From an uncultured Phascolarctobacterium sp. (GTDB lineage: Bacteria > Bacillota > Negativicutes > Acidaminococcales > Acidaminococcaceae): a stretch of DNA of 64,000 nt. Shown piece after piece: positions 25,152 through 32,924 of the stretch. The stretch covers positions 1 through 64,000 of the forward strand of contig NZ_CAAGLX010000007.1 in NCBI RefSeq assembly GCF_900770955.1, read 5' to 3'. The notes under the pieces are model-generated. The model searched no databases. It was not told the DNA's origin and was given only the letters and a program-made list of their open reading frames with translations. The stretch's first letter is position 1, and every line of letters begins with the position of its first letter. A program made the translations under genes and the position numbers.

Positions 25152-25342
25152 AGGAGTTGGCGGTTCTGGAGTTGATTAACAAGAACCCATCAATTAAGCA
25201 AAAAGAGCTTGTGACAGAGACAGGAAAATCGCTCAGTACTATAAAGCGCCTCATGGAATCCTTGCAGAAAAAGGACCATATCCGCAGAGTGGGCGGAAAG
25301 AGATATGGAAAATGGGAAATTAGTGATTTGAATAATATGTAA
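25142..25342 (+). pseudogene. Winged-helix C-terminal fragment of an AlbA_2/Schlafen-type regulator
   Basis: After an in-frame TGA the frame reads TLEELAVLELINKNPSIKQK, then a helix-turn-helix ELVTETGKSLSTIKRLMESL and wing IRRVGGKRYGKWEI. This is the usual C-terminal winged helix of ATP-binding AlbA_2/Schlafen-like regulators, which normally exceed 400 residues; the N-terminal part is absent. It could be expressed from TTG at 25157 (GAGGAG upstream) as a 61-residue DNA-binding peptide, but truncation is the simpler reading. A terminator follows. Confidence 0.5.
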
Positions 25343-25375
25343 GAATTGCGGTGGATATCTTCGGATTACACCTAG

Positions 25376-25405
25376 AAGAACCTGATGCGTCGGGTTCTTT
25401 TTTTG
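25376..25405 (+). terminator. Terminator after the winged-helix fragment
   Basis: AAGAACC / GGTTCTT with a 10-base loop and a T-tract of eight. Confidence 0.75.
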
Positions 25406-25436
25406 CAATTTTATTAAATTAAAATAGTGAACAATC

Positions 25437-25484
25437 AAAATGACCATATTGGGGCAGAGATTACGCTCCAGTGTGGTCATTTTT
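25437..25484. terminator. Bidirectional hairpin
   Basis: AAAATGACCA pairs with TGGTCATTTT, with inner TGGGGC/GCTCCA pairing; A- and T-rich on both sides so it can terminate either strand. It overlaps the stop of the small minus-strand ORF. Confidence 0.6.
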
Positions 25485-25587
25485 GTTTCATGATGATACT
25501 GATCATAGCGTCTTTCTCTTCCGGCATTGATTCAGCTATCAGGATAACAAGTGCAACGATGAGGTCATGATTATAGTATTCTGTCAT
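25477..25587 (-). CDS. Small hypothetical protein, 36 aa
   Basis: Minus-strand ORF reading MTEYYNHDLIVALVILIAES then a charged end MPEEKDAMISIIMKQK. The composition (hydrophobic centre, no rare-codon runs) looks protein-like, and the stop codon sits inside a terminator-like hairpin, as for a real gene end. No clear Shine-Dalgarno site was found. Function unknown. It opposes the recombinase gene and may be part of the acquired island. Confidence 0.35.
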   Translation of the reverse strand: MTEYYNHDLIVALVILIAESMPEEKDAMISIIMKQK

Positions 25588-25696
25588 ATGAGATTGTGTT
25601 TTTCCGGGAATAGTACCATGCTGAATGGTAGCCGCAAATTTTGCGACTACCACTTGGTTAGCTAATTCTTCATTTTGGAGAAAGGAGAGAAAAGCA

Positions 25697-26305
25697 ATGG
25701 GAAACTTATATGGCTATATCCGTGTCAGCACCAGAGAACAGAATGAGGACAGGCAGATTCTTGCACTGAAAGAACTTTCTATCCCGGAGAAAAATCTGTT
25801 TATTGATAAGCAATCTGGTAAGGATTTTGAGCGCCCTCAGTATAGGAAAATGGTAAGGAAACTAAAAAAAGACGATCTGCTCTATATCAAGAGCATCGAC
25901 CGTCTGGGGCGTAACTATTCTGAAATTCTGGAGCAATGGCGTATTTTGACCAAGGAAAAAGGGATTGATATTGTGGTGCTGGATATGCCCCTACTGGACA
26001 CACGCCGGGGTAAAGACCTGATGGGGACATTCCTCAGCGATATTGTCCTGCAAGTATTGTGCTTTGTGGCAGAAAACGAGCGCACCAATATCCGACAGCG
26101 CCAAGCAGAAGGAATTGCCGCCGCCAAAGCAAGAGGTATCCGTTTTGGCCGACAGCCAAAGCCTTTACCTGAAAGCTTCCATCACCTATACCAACAATGG
26201 AAAAACGGAAAAATTACCGGAACAGCTGCTGCAAAGGCGTGCGGAATGCCGCTCTCCACCTTTCGCTATCGGGCGGAGATTTACGAAAAAGCCAAATTGT
26301 TGTAA
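25697..26305 (+). CDS. Serine recombinase (resolvase/invertase family)
   Basis: Site-specific recombinase of the small serine resolvase type (202 aa). Catalytic domain: YGYIRVSTREQNEDRQ with nucleophile Ser11, LYIKSIDRLGRNYSEI (conserved DRLGR), a GTFLSDIVLQVLCFVAENER dimer helix, RQRQAEGIAAAKARGIRFGR; C-terminal helix-turn-helix with ITGTAAAKACGMPLSTFRYR. RBS AAAGGAGAG fixes the ATG; the in-frame TTG at 25625 lacks support. It probably acts on sites next to it (26320-26500) and marks the mobile origin of the following genes. Confidence 0.9.
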   Translation: MGNLYGYIRVSTREQNEDRQILALKELSIPEKNLFIDKQSGKDFERPQYRKMVRKLKKDDLLYIKSIDRLGRNYSEILEQWRILTKEKGIDIVVLDMPLLDTRRGKDLMGTFLSDIVLQVLCFVAENERTNIRQRQAEGIAAAKARGIRFGRQPKPLPESFHHLYQQWKNGKITGTAAAKACGMPLSTFRYRAEIYEKAKLL

Positions 26306-26317
26306 GCGGGTATTTTT

Positions 26318-26500
26318 GCAGGAAGGTGTACCTTTCTGTAAAATGCCTGTTTTTTAGCTATAAGAAAATGATACCACAGAACATCGGCTTTTTCCATACA
26401 AATCTATGAACAAAAGCCCTTTTGCCACTTCTCAAACACCAGAAAATGCACCTGCTAAAAGGTACACTATTTTGTAGGTGGTTGCCTTTCTGTCAATGTA
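26318..26500 (+). other. Gene-free stretch with candidate recombination sites
   Basis: Contains the near-palindrome AAGGT-GT-ACCTT (26324-26335) and a related AAAAGGTACAC (26457-26467), each followed by TTTCTGT-like or TATTTTGT-like bases. Location directly downstream of the recombinase suggests a res-like region; not proven. Confidence 0.3.
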
Positions 26501-26522
26501 TGGATATACGAGGTGTAAAGCA

Positions 26523-27218
26523 ATGGCAGAACGACAGGTAAAGTCCAAAGAGCGCGTTGCCAATCACGGAGAGGTGTTTACCGCCGAGCGTGAGGTCAAG
26601 GCAATGTGCGATTTGGTGAAAACGGAAACGGAGCGGATCGAGAGCCGCTTTTTAGAACCAGCCTGCGGCACTGGGAACTTCCTTGCGGAGGTTCTGAGCC
26701 GCAAGCTGGCGGTAGTAAAAAACAGATATGGAAAAAGCCCCTTTGACTATGAGCGTTACTCAGTGTTGGCCATGACCAGCCTGTACGGCGTGGACATTCT
26801 GGCGGACAACGCCCAGGAATGCCGGGAGCGACTCTATGACATTTGAAATAAGGAATATACCGCCAACGCCAAAGCCCAGGCAAACGAACAGTGCCGGGAA
26901 GCGGTACGGTTTATTCTGCGCAAAAATGTTCTGTGCGGCGATGCGCTCACCATGCTTCAGACAGACGGTTCCCCTATTGTTTTTGCCGAGTGGAGTTTGG
27001 TTACAGGCAATCAGATGAAACGCCGTGATTTTCGCTTAGATGTTCTTTTGAAGGAAAATGCAGATGAATCCAGTTATGAAACCCAGATGTCTTTATTTGC
27101 CGAGAGTGGTGACAGCGAAGAAAATTGGATGATTGACCCAATTACTCACAATCCGGTTCCCAAACCCATCAAGGAATATCCGCTGACCGATTACAGGAGG
27201 GTGCAGGATTATGAGTGA
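26523..27218 (+). pseudogene. Class I DNA N6-methylase, interrupted by an in-frame TGA
   Basis: Adenine-methyltransferase-like gene. Before the break (residues 1-107): VANHGEVFTAEREVKAMCDL, the SAM motif I FLEPACGTGNFLAEVL and YGVDILADNAQECRERLYDI. TGA at 26844-26846 stops it; the same frame then continues without loss as NKEYTANAKAQANEQCREAV, LCGDALTML, IVFAEWSLV and ends YRRVQDYE at 27218. The TGA probably replaced a Trp codon (TGG). The total would be 231 residues. An internal ATG at 26952 could restart translation. No NPPY motif is in this polypeptide; the next gene, overlapping by 8 bases, carries it, so the two may once have worked as one enzyme. Confidence 0.75.
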
Positions 27219-28737
27219 TTTTTATAGCAGTATGTATAACCCGGACGTCCTCACCTGTCTGGCGAATCTCTCCAACGACGAGGTGTTCACGCCGCCGGAG
27301 GTGGCAAACAGGATGCTGGATATGCTTCCGGAAGAGCTGTGGCATGACAGCAGTGCGACATTTCTCGACCCTGCCTGCAAATCTGGCGTGTTCCTGCGGG
27401 AAATTGCCAAGCGGCTGATTGAGGGGTTGAAAGACGAAATCCCTGACTTGCAGGAGCGCATCGACCATATCTTCCACAAGCAGCTCTACGGCATCGCAAT
27501 CACCGAGTTGACCAGCCTTCTCTCCCGGAGAAGTGTGTATTGTTCCAAGTATCCCAACAGCAAGTATTCCATCACACTTTTTGAGGACAACAGCGGCAAT
27601 ATCCGATACAAGCGGATACCGCACCGCTGGCAGAACGGCAAATGCCTGTTCTGTGGTGCTTCCCGGAGCGAGTATGAGCGAGGGGACGAGCTGGAAACCC
27701 ACGCTTATGAGTGGATACATACGATTAAACCGGAGGAGATATTCAAAATGAAATTTGATGTAATAATCGGCAATCCGCCGTATCAGTTGTCTACTGCGGG
27801 GGACGAAAATGGAGCCCAAGCGAAACCGTTATACCATAAATTTGTAGAACAGGCCAAAAAACTGCATCCACGCTATTTGACAATGATTATCCCTTCCCGA
27901 TGGTTTACAGGAGGATGGGGATTGGATGATTTCAGGAAAGACATGATTACGGATAGTCACATAAAAGAAATTCATGATTTTCCAAGTGCATCAGATTGCT
28001 TTCCCGGTGTAGAAATTAAAGGTGGCGTATGCTATTTCCTGTGGGATAGTCATCATGATGATGAGTGCAAGTTTGCAACTCATAATGGCGATAAAATTGT
28101 GTCTGAAATCAACCGTCCGCTGAAAGAAAAAAACTGCGATATACTAATTCGATACAATGAAGCTATTTCGATTTTGCACAAAGTCATGAAGTATGGAGAA
28201 GCATCATTCGACACATTGGTAAGTACCAAGAAGCCCTTTGGTTTTACTACGAACTACAAGGGAGGAAATAGTGTAACCTTTTCTGGAGCAGTAAAACTCT
28301 ATGCAAATAAGAGAATTGAATATGTTGCTCGTAGTGCAGTTTCCAGGAATATAGAATGTATTGAGTGCGATAAAGTTATCATTCCTAAAGCGGTTGGAAC
28401 GGGCGATTCAAAAACAGATGTTATCAAACCGCTGTATTGTGAGCCGGGAGCAGTGTGTACAGAAACATATTTGTTAGTAGGACCTTTTGATAGTAAGCAA
28501 ATATGCGATAATGTTATTTCTTATATCGGAACGAGGTTTTTTCATTTCCTTGTAACGCTACAAAAGAATACCCAAGACTGCATGAAAAAGGTGTATTCCT
28601 TCGTTCCGGTTCAAGATTTCACCAAAATTTGGACTGATGAAGCATTGTACAGAAAATATGGCCTTACAGAAGACGAAATAAATTATATTGAGTCAATGGT
28701 ATGGCCTGATAAGGGCGGTGATGACGATGCCAACTGA
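27211..28737 (+). CDS. Eco57I-type DNA adenine methyltransferase
   Basis: N6-adenine DNA methyltransferase/specificity protein (508 aa). DEVFTPPEVANRMLDMLPEE, SAM motif I FLDPACKSGVFLREIAKRL (residues about 50-68), a Cys pair CLFCG (about 146-150), the catalytic motif IV FDVIIGNPPYQLS (near 186-198), then a target-recognition region from about 330 with Glu/Lys-rich composition. The combination of motifs I and NPPY in order I...IV is the gamma-type order of type IIG/Eco57I enzymes. Overlaps the broken methylase upstream and the helicase gene downstream. Base use changes inside it: the first third is GC-rich with CGG codons, the recognition region AT-richer, consistent with swapping of specificity segments. 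Confidence 0.87.
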   Translation: MSDFYSSMYNPDVLTCLANLSNDEVFTPPEVANRMLDMLPEELWHDSSATFLDPACKSGVFLREIAKRLIEGLKDEIPDLQERIDHIFHKQLYGIAITELTSLLSRRSVYCSKYPNSKYSITLFEDNSGNIRYKRIPHRWQNGKCLFCGASRSEYERGDELETHAYEWIHTIKPEEIFKMKFDVIIGNPPYQLSTAGDENGAQAKPLYHKFVEQAKKLHPRYLTMIIPSRWFTGGWGLDDFRKDMITDSHIKEIHDFPSASDCFPGVEIKGGVCYFLWDSHHDDECKFATHNGDKIVSEINRPLKEKNCDILIRYNEAISILHKVMKYGEASFDTLVSTKKPFGFTTNYKGGNSVTFSGAVKLYANKRIEYVARSAVSRNIECIECDKVIIPKAVGTGDSKTDVIKPLYCEPGAVCTETYLLVGPFDSKQICDNVISYIGTRFFHFLVTLQKNTQDCMKKVYSFVPVQDFTKIWTDEALYRKYGLTEDEINYIESMVWPDKGGDDDAN

Positions 28738-31606
28738 TTTTTTCCCACAACGCCCCAATGCTCACCCGATGATTTACGCCTACGAGGATACCAACCCGCA
28801 ATATCGAGGGCTTCTGAAGGTAGGTTATACTGCCATTGATGTAGACAAGCGTGTTGCCCAGCAGTATCCCACAAAACGACCGGATGGCAGTGTTCCTTAC
28901 CGTATTGTCTACCGGGAAAGTGCCATGTATCCGGACGGCTCCTCGTTCACGGACCATGATGTTCATCGTGTCTTGAAACGCAAGCAGATTACCGGCATGG
29001 GCGGCGAATGGTTTCGCTGTACCGTGAACGATGTGCGGGCGGCGGTGCTGGCAGTCAAAAACCATACTGCCAATGTGGAGAACCGGGTCAACAGCTTTTC
29101 TATGCGTCCGGAACAGCAGGAAGCCGTGGACAAAACAGCTGCCTATTTTCAAAGTGCCTATGCGGAGGATTCTACACGCTACCCCAAGTTTTTGTGGAAC
29201 TGCAAAATGCGCTTCGGCAAAACCTTTGCATCCTATCAGCTTGCAAAGAAAATGGGATTCAAGCGGATTCTGATTCTGACCTTCAAACCGGCTGTCGTCA
29301 GCGCATGGCAGGAGGACTTGAACAGCCACATTGATTTTGAAGGCTGGCAGTTTATCAGCCGCAACACAGAACTGACCTATGAAACAGCGGACAAGTCCCG
29401 TCCCATCGTCTGCTTTGGCTCTTTTCAGGACTATCTGGGAGTGAATAAGGAAACCGGCGGCATTAAGGCAAAAAATGAATGGGTACATTCCACCAACTGG
29501 GATTTGGTTATCTTTGATGAGTACCATTTCGGAGCATGGAAGGAAAACGCCAAAAAGCTGTTTGAGCAGGAGGACGAGGACAGCTACGACAGCGAGAATA
29601 TGGATAAGTATGACCGTGGCAACGCCTACGATGAAACGTTCCTGCCCATCACAACCATGTATTACCTGTATCTGTCCGGGACACCATTTCGGGCATTGAA
29701 TTCCGGTGAGTTTATCGAGGATCAGATTTACAACTGGACATATTCAGATGAACAGCGGGCAAAGGAAAACTGGCAGGGCGATGGAAATCCCTATGAGGCA
29801 CTGCCCCGCATGGTGATGATGACCTACCGTATCCCAGACAGTATCCGTCAGATTGCCATGCAGGGCGAGTTCAACGAATTTGACCTGAATGTGTTTTTCT
29901 CTGCCAAAGGCAGAGGTGCAGACGCTTGCTTTGTCTATGAAAATGAGGTGCAGAAGTGGCTGGATCTGATTCGGGGTGCTTATCTGGAAACCAGTGTGGA
30001 TGATTTGAAGCTGGGAGCTAAAAAGCCCGCCATGCCCTATGCCGATGTGCGCCTGCTGAATGTGTTGCAGCATACGCTCTGGTTTCTGCCCAATGTGGCT
30101 TCCTGCTATGCGATGAAAAATCTGCTGATGCAGAAACAGAATACGTTCTATCATGATTACACCATCAATGTCTGTGCAGGTACAGGTGCTGGAATTGGTG
30201 CGGCGGCTCTGGAGCCGGTGCAAAAATCCATGCGTGATCCATTGGAGAGCAAGACGATTACCCTATCCTGCGGCAAGCTGACAACGGGTGTTACAGTTAA
30301 GCCGTGGACAGGCATTTTTATGTTACGGAATCTGTCCAGCCCGGAAACCTATTTTCAGGCAGCGTTCCGGGTGCAGAGTCCGTGGGAAATCACAACCGAC
30401 GGCGGCAAAAAGGAAATTGTCAAGCAGGAATGTTATGTGTTTGACTTCGCTCTCGACCGGGCCCTCAAGCAGATTTCTGATTACAGCTGCCGCCTGAACA
30501 TTGACGAAGGCAACCCGGAAAAGAAGGTGGCGGAGTTTATTAACTTTCTGCCGGTCATTGCCTATGATGGCAGCACCATGCGGCAGATTGATGCAGGCGA
30601 GGTTCTGGACATTGCTATGGCAGGTACATCTGCCACCTTGCTTGCCAAACGCTGGGAAAGTGCGCTGCTTGTCAATGTGGATAACGATACTCTTTCTCGC
30701 TTGATGGCGAATCAGGCGGCAATGGATGCTCTGATGAAAATTGAGGGCTTCCGCAGTTTGAACGAGGATATAAAGACCATTATCAACAAGTCCGAAGCCG
30801 TAAAAAAGGCGAAGAAAGAGGGCACAGAAAAACTCACGCCAAAAGAGAAAAAAGAGCTGAGCGAGGAAGAAAAAGAATATAAATCCAAACGCAAACAGAT
30901 TCAGGAGAAGCTGATCAAGTTTGCCACTCGCATTCCGGTTTTCATGTATTTGACCGATTACCGGGAACGATGCCTAAAGGATGTTATCACACAGCTGGAG
31001 CCGGGGCTTTTCAAGAAAGTGACCGGTCTGGATGTGAAGGATTTTGAACTGCTGGTATCGCTGGGGGTGTTCAACGATTCGCTGATGAATGATGCCGTCT
31101 ATAAGTTTAAAAGATACGAAGATGCCAGCCTGAGCTATACCGGCATTGACCGGCATGAAGGCGAAAATCGTGGCGGTTGGGATACGGTTATCTCGGATGC
31201 TGACTATAACAGTATGTTCGCTCTGCAACAGGCTTCGATGGAAGCACCGATTCCTTCGGCGGATGATTTGCCGGAAAAGCCGTTTTTGGATTTTGCGGAA
31301 GCTGTCAGGGATATGGAGCAGCCCAAAAAGGAAAAGCAGATTACAGAAAAACCGGCTGCGTATGGGCGGCATTTGGAAAAGTCACGCTATACTCCGCCAG
31401 CGCCAAAACCAGCAGAACCTGCACCGCAAAAGCAGGTGGATTTGTCTCGTGTTGTGGTTGGTGGTCAGCTTCGGCATAAAGCATTCGGCATGGGAACGGT
31501 TAAGAAAATCCAAGGGGGTTTGATTTTCGTATTATTTGGAGAAACGGAGAAAATGTTTCAGTTCCCTGGCGCATTGCTGCAAGGCTTCCTGAGCCTGCCG
31601 GAATGA
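28727..31606 (+). CDS. GIY-YIG-like/T5orf172 plus DEAD-box helicase restriction-type protein
   Basis: Large fusion (959 aa). Residues about 12-105 look like a GIY-YIG/T5orf172 nuclease domain (MIYAYEDTN...GLLKVGYT, then RIVYRES and EWFRCTV). A superfamily 2 helicase follows: a Walker A variant MRFGKTFASYQ (about 165), DLVIFDEYHFGAW (DEYH Walker B) and LYLSGTPFRA (motif III), and motif VI-like FQAAFRVQSPW. A Lys/Glu-rich coiled stretch (about 700-735) and a C-terminal beta domain (RHKAFGMGTVKKI...LFGETEKMFQFP), Tudor/CarD-like, complete it. With the methylases it forms a restriction-modification-like locus. Start chosen at 28727, six bases after GGGCGGTG; ATG at 28721 is the alternative. Terminator at 31641. 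Confidence 0.82.
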   Translation: MPTDFFPQRPNAHPMIYAYEDTNPQYRGLLKVGYTAIDVDKRVAQQYPTKRPDGSVPYRIVYRESAMYPDGSSFTDHDVHRVLKRKQITGMGGEWFRCTVNDVRAAVLAVKNHTANVENRVNSFSMRPEQQEAVDKTAAYFQSAYAEDSTRYPKFLWNCKMRFGKTFASYQLAKKMGFKRILILTFKPAVVSAWQEDLNSHIDFEGWQFISRNTELTYETADKSRPIVCFGSFQDYLGVNKETGGIKAKNEWVHSTNWDLVIFDEYHFGAWKENAKKLFEQEDEDSYDSENMDKYDRGNAYDETFLPITTMYYLYLSGTPFRALNSGEFIEDQIYNWTYSDEQRAKENWQGDGNPYEALPRMVMMTYRIPDSIRQIAMQGEFNEFDLNVFFSAKGRGADACFVYENEVQKWLDLIRGAYLETSVDDLKLGAKKPAMPYADVRLLNVLQHTLWFLPNVASCYAMKNLLMQKQNTFYHDYTINVCAGTGAGIGAAALEPVQKSMRDPLESKTITLSCGKLTTGVTVKPWTGIFMLRNLSSPETYFQAAFRVQSPWEITTDGGKKEIVKQECYVFDFALDRALKQISDYSCRLNIDEGNPEKKVAEFINFLPVIAYDGSTMRQIDAGEVLDIAMAGTSATLLAKRWESALLVNVDNDTLSRLMANQAAMDALMKIEGFRSLNEDIKTIINKSEAVKKAKKEGTEKLTPKEKKELSEEEKEYKSKRKQIQEKLIKFATRIPVFMYLTDYRERCLKDVITQLEPGLFKKVTGLDVKDFELLVSLGVFNDSLMNDAVYKFKRYEDASLSYTGIDRHEGENRGGWDTVISDADYNSMFALQQASMEAPIPSADDLPEKPFLDFAEAVRDMEQPKKEKQITEKPAAYGRHLEKSRYTPPAPKPAEPAPQKQVDLSRVVVGGQLRHKAFGMGTVKKIQGGLIFVLFGETEKMFQFPGALLQGFLSLPE

Positions 31607-31640
31607 TGTAACAACAAAACCACGCTATAAAAATTTGTAC

Positions 31641-31677
31641 CAGGACCGCTATGCGGTCCTGATTTTCACTTTTTTCA
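31641..31677 (+). terminator. Terminator after the helicase fusion
   Basis: CAGGACCGC / GCGGTCCTG, 3-base loop, then ATTTTCACTTTTTT. Confidence 0.78.
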
Positions 31678-31781
31678 ACAGTGGGAGTGAAAATTCATGT
31701 ATTTGTCAACCCAAATTCCTCAAAAAGAGCGAATAAATTCCCAGTTTTTAGCAAGGGAATTTTCCCGTAAATTGCAAGAAC

Positions 31782-32087
31782 AAGTTGCACATTTTCCTGA
31801 TCAAACAGAATAGATTTCATCCAGTTTAGCCTCAAACAACTCATCAGGGGTTTTATATCCCAGAATCTTACGTGGAAGGTTATTACACCAATCCTCAATA
31901 CGTGCTATCGCATCTATGCCATAGTCACTTATACGCTTGCCTTTGGCTATAAAACGGCGTACAAGACGGTTATGACGCTCGTTGCTGCCCTTCTCCCATG
32001 AAGAGTAAGGATGGGCATAATATACTAAGGTTTTGCTGCTTTCTTCAAGCTTGCTCAACTCCGCTTACTTGCTTATGTGTGCAACTT
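31782..32087 (-). mobile_element. Internally deleted IS30-family element
   Basis: A 306-bp segment bounded by inverted repeats AAGTTGCACA (31782-31791) and TGTGCAACTT (32078-32087). Inside, on the minus strand, is the last part of an IS30 transposase. The DNA-binding domain and the first two catalytic acidic residues are gone, so it cannot move on its own but could be moved in trans. Confidence 0.75.
31801..32058 (-). pseudogene. IS30 transposase, C-terminal fragment
   Basis: The 85 residues include YYAHPYSSWEKGSNERHNRL, RRFIAKGKRI and NLPRKILGYKTPDELF, the standard end of IS30-family transposases with the third catalytic Glu (WEKGSNE). The N-terminal HTH and DD residues are missing. Length about a quarter of the full enzyme. 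Confidence 0.85.
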
Positions 32088-32191
32088 CATTATACAATCT
32101 ACTAAGTGAAATTCCCTCATGAAATGTGATAAACAACGCAAAAGTAGCTTTAAAAATGTGACGAACAGTGAAAAAGTCGCTCATTTTTTCG

Positions 32192-32220
32192 TTGTACATT
32201 GTTGGCATGAGGCGTATAAT
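32192..32220 (+). promoter_or_regulatory. Promoter of the LMW phosphatase gene
   Basis: TTGTAC (32192-32197), 17-base spacer, TATAAT (32215-32220), 83 bases before the start codon. Confidence 0.6.
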
Positions 32221-32302
32221 GAGGAAAAAGAGTCTGGATGAGCTGCAGGATTTTCCTGAAATCGCAACTGGGCTGAAGTTTTTTTGATTGAAGGATAGTA
32301 TT

Positions 32303-32758
32303 ATGCATAAAATACTTTTCATCTGCCACGGCAATATTTGCCGTTCCCCTATGGCAGAATTTTTACTAAAGGACATTGTAAAAAAACGCGGCATTGCCGC
32401 AGATTTTGAAATTGCTTCGGCAGCAACGAGCCGGGAAGAAATCGGCAATCCTGTGCATCACGGCACGCGCAATAAGCTGGCGCAGTTCGGCATCAGCGTG
32501 GCAGGCAAGCATGCGGTACAGGTAACGAAGCGCGACTACGAATATTACGATTTGCTGTTGGTGATGGACAGCGATAATATCCGTAATTTGCGTCGTGTAA
32601 TTGGTGAAGATACACAGGATAAGGTGCATTTTTTGCTCGATTATACCGGGCGTAAGGGTGAGAGCATTGCTGACCCGTGGTATACGGGTGACTTTGATGT
32701 GACCTATAACGATATCATGGAAGGCTTGGAAGGCCTGCTGGATTGTCTGAAATATTAA
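32303..32758 (+). CDS. Low-molecular-weight protein tyrosine phosphatase
   Basis: Cytoplasmic phosphatase of the LMW-PTP family (151 aa, usual size), acting on phosphotyrosine or phosphoarginine proteins. P-loop CHGNICRSP at residues 8-16 (C-x5-R-S, with Cys8 nucleophile) right after the first strand, and the general-acid loop DPWYTGDFD near residue 125. ATG at 32303 has AAGGA 8 bases upstream; TTG at 32288 is unsupported. Not in an operon; sits just right of the acquired island. Confidence 0.92.
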   Translation: MHKILFICHGNICRSPMAEFLLKDIVKKRGIAADFEIASAATSREEIGNPVHHGTRNKLAQFGISVAGKHAVQVTKRDYEYYDLLLVMDSDNIRNLRRVIGEDTQDKVHFLLDYTGRKGESIADPWYTGDFDVTYNDIMEGLEGLLDCLKY

Positions 32759-32843
32759 AACATACAAAATTCCTCTAAACCGTTAATTAGTTAACAAAAT
32801 TACCACTATAGATGAGCAAATATAAGCGAAAGCTACATTTTGC

Positions 32844-32872
32844 TTGTACATTCCTGCTCTCAGCGTTATAAT
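32844..32872 (+). promoter_or_regulatory. Promoter of the aminotransferase gene
   Basis: TTGTAC (32844-32849), 17-base spacer, TATAAT (32867-32872). Confidence 0.7.
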
Positions 32873-32924
32873 ATAATATACGTTGAAAAACAAAGTTCCT
32901 AATAATGAAGAGAGGTTTTTAATC

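Noticed and set aside
26844..26846. TGA read as Trp or selenocysteine
   Set aside because: TGA is a normal stop for other genes here (for example 6535-6537) and no SECIS-like hairpin is evident next to it.
32219..32287. Short ORF MRKKSLDELQDFPEIATG... before the phosphatase
   Set aside because: Its start codon overlaps the -10 box of the likely promoter, so it would not be on the transcript; too short to support.
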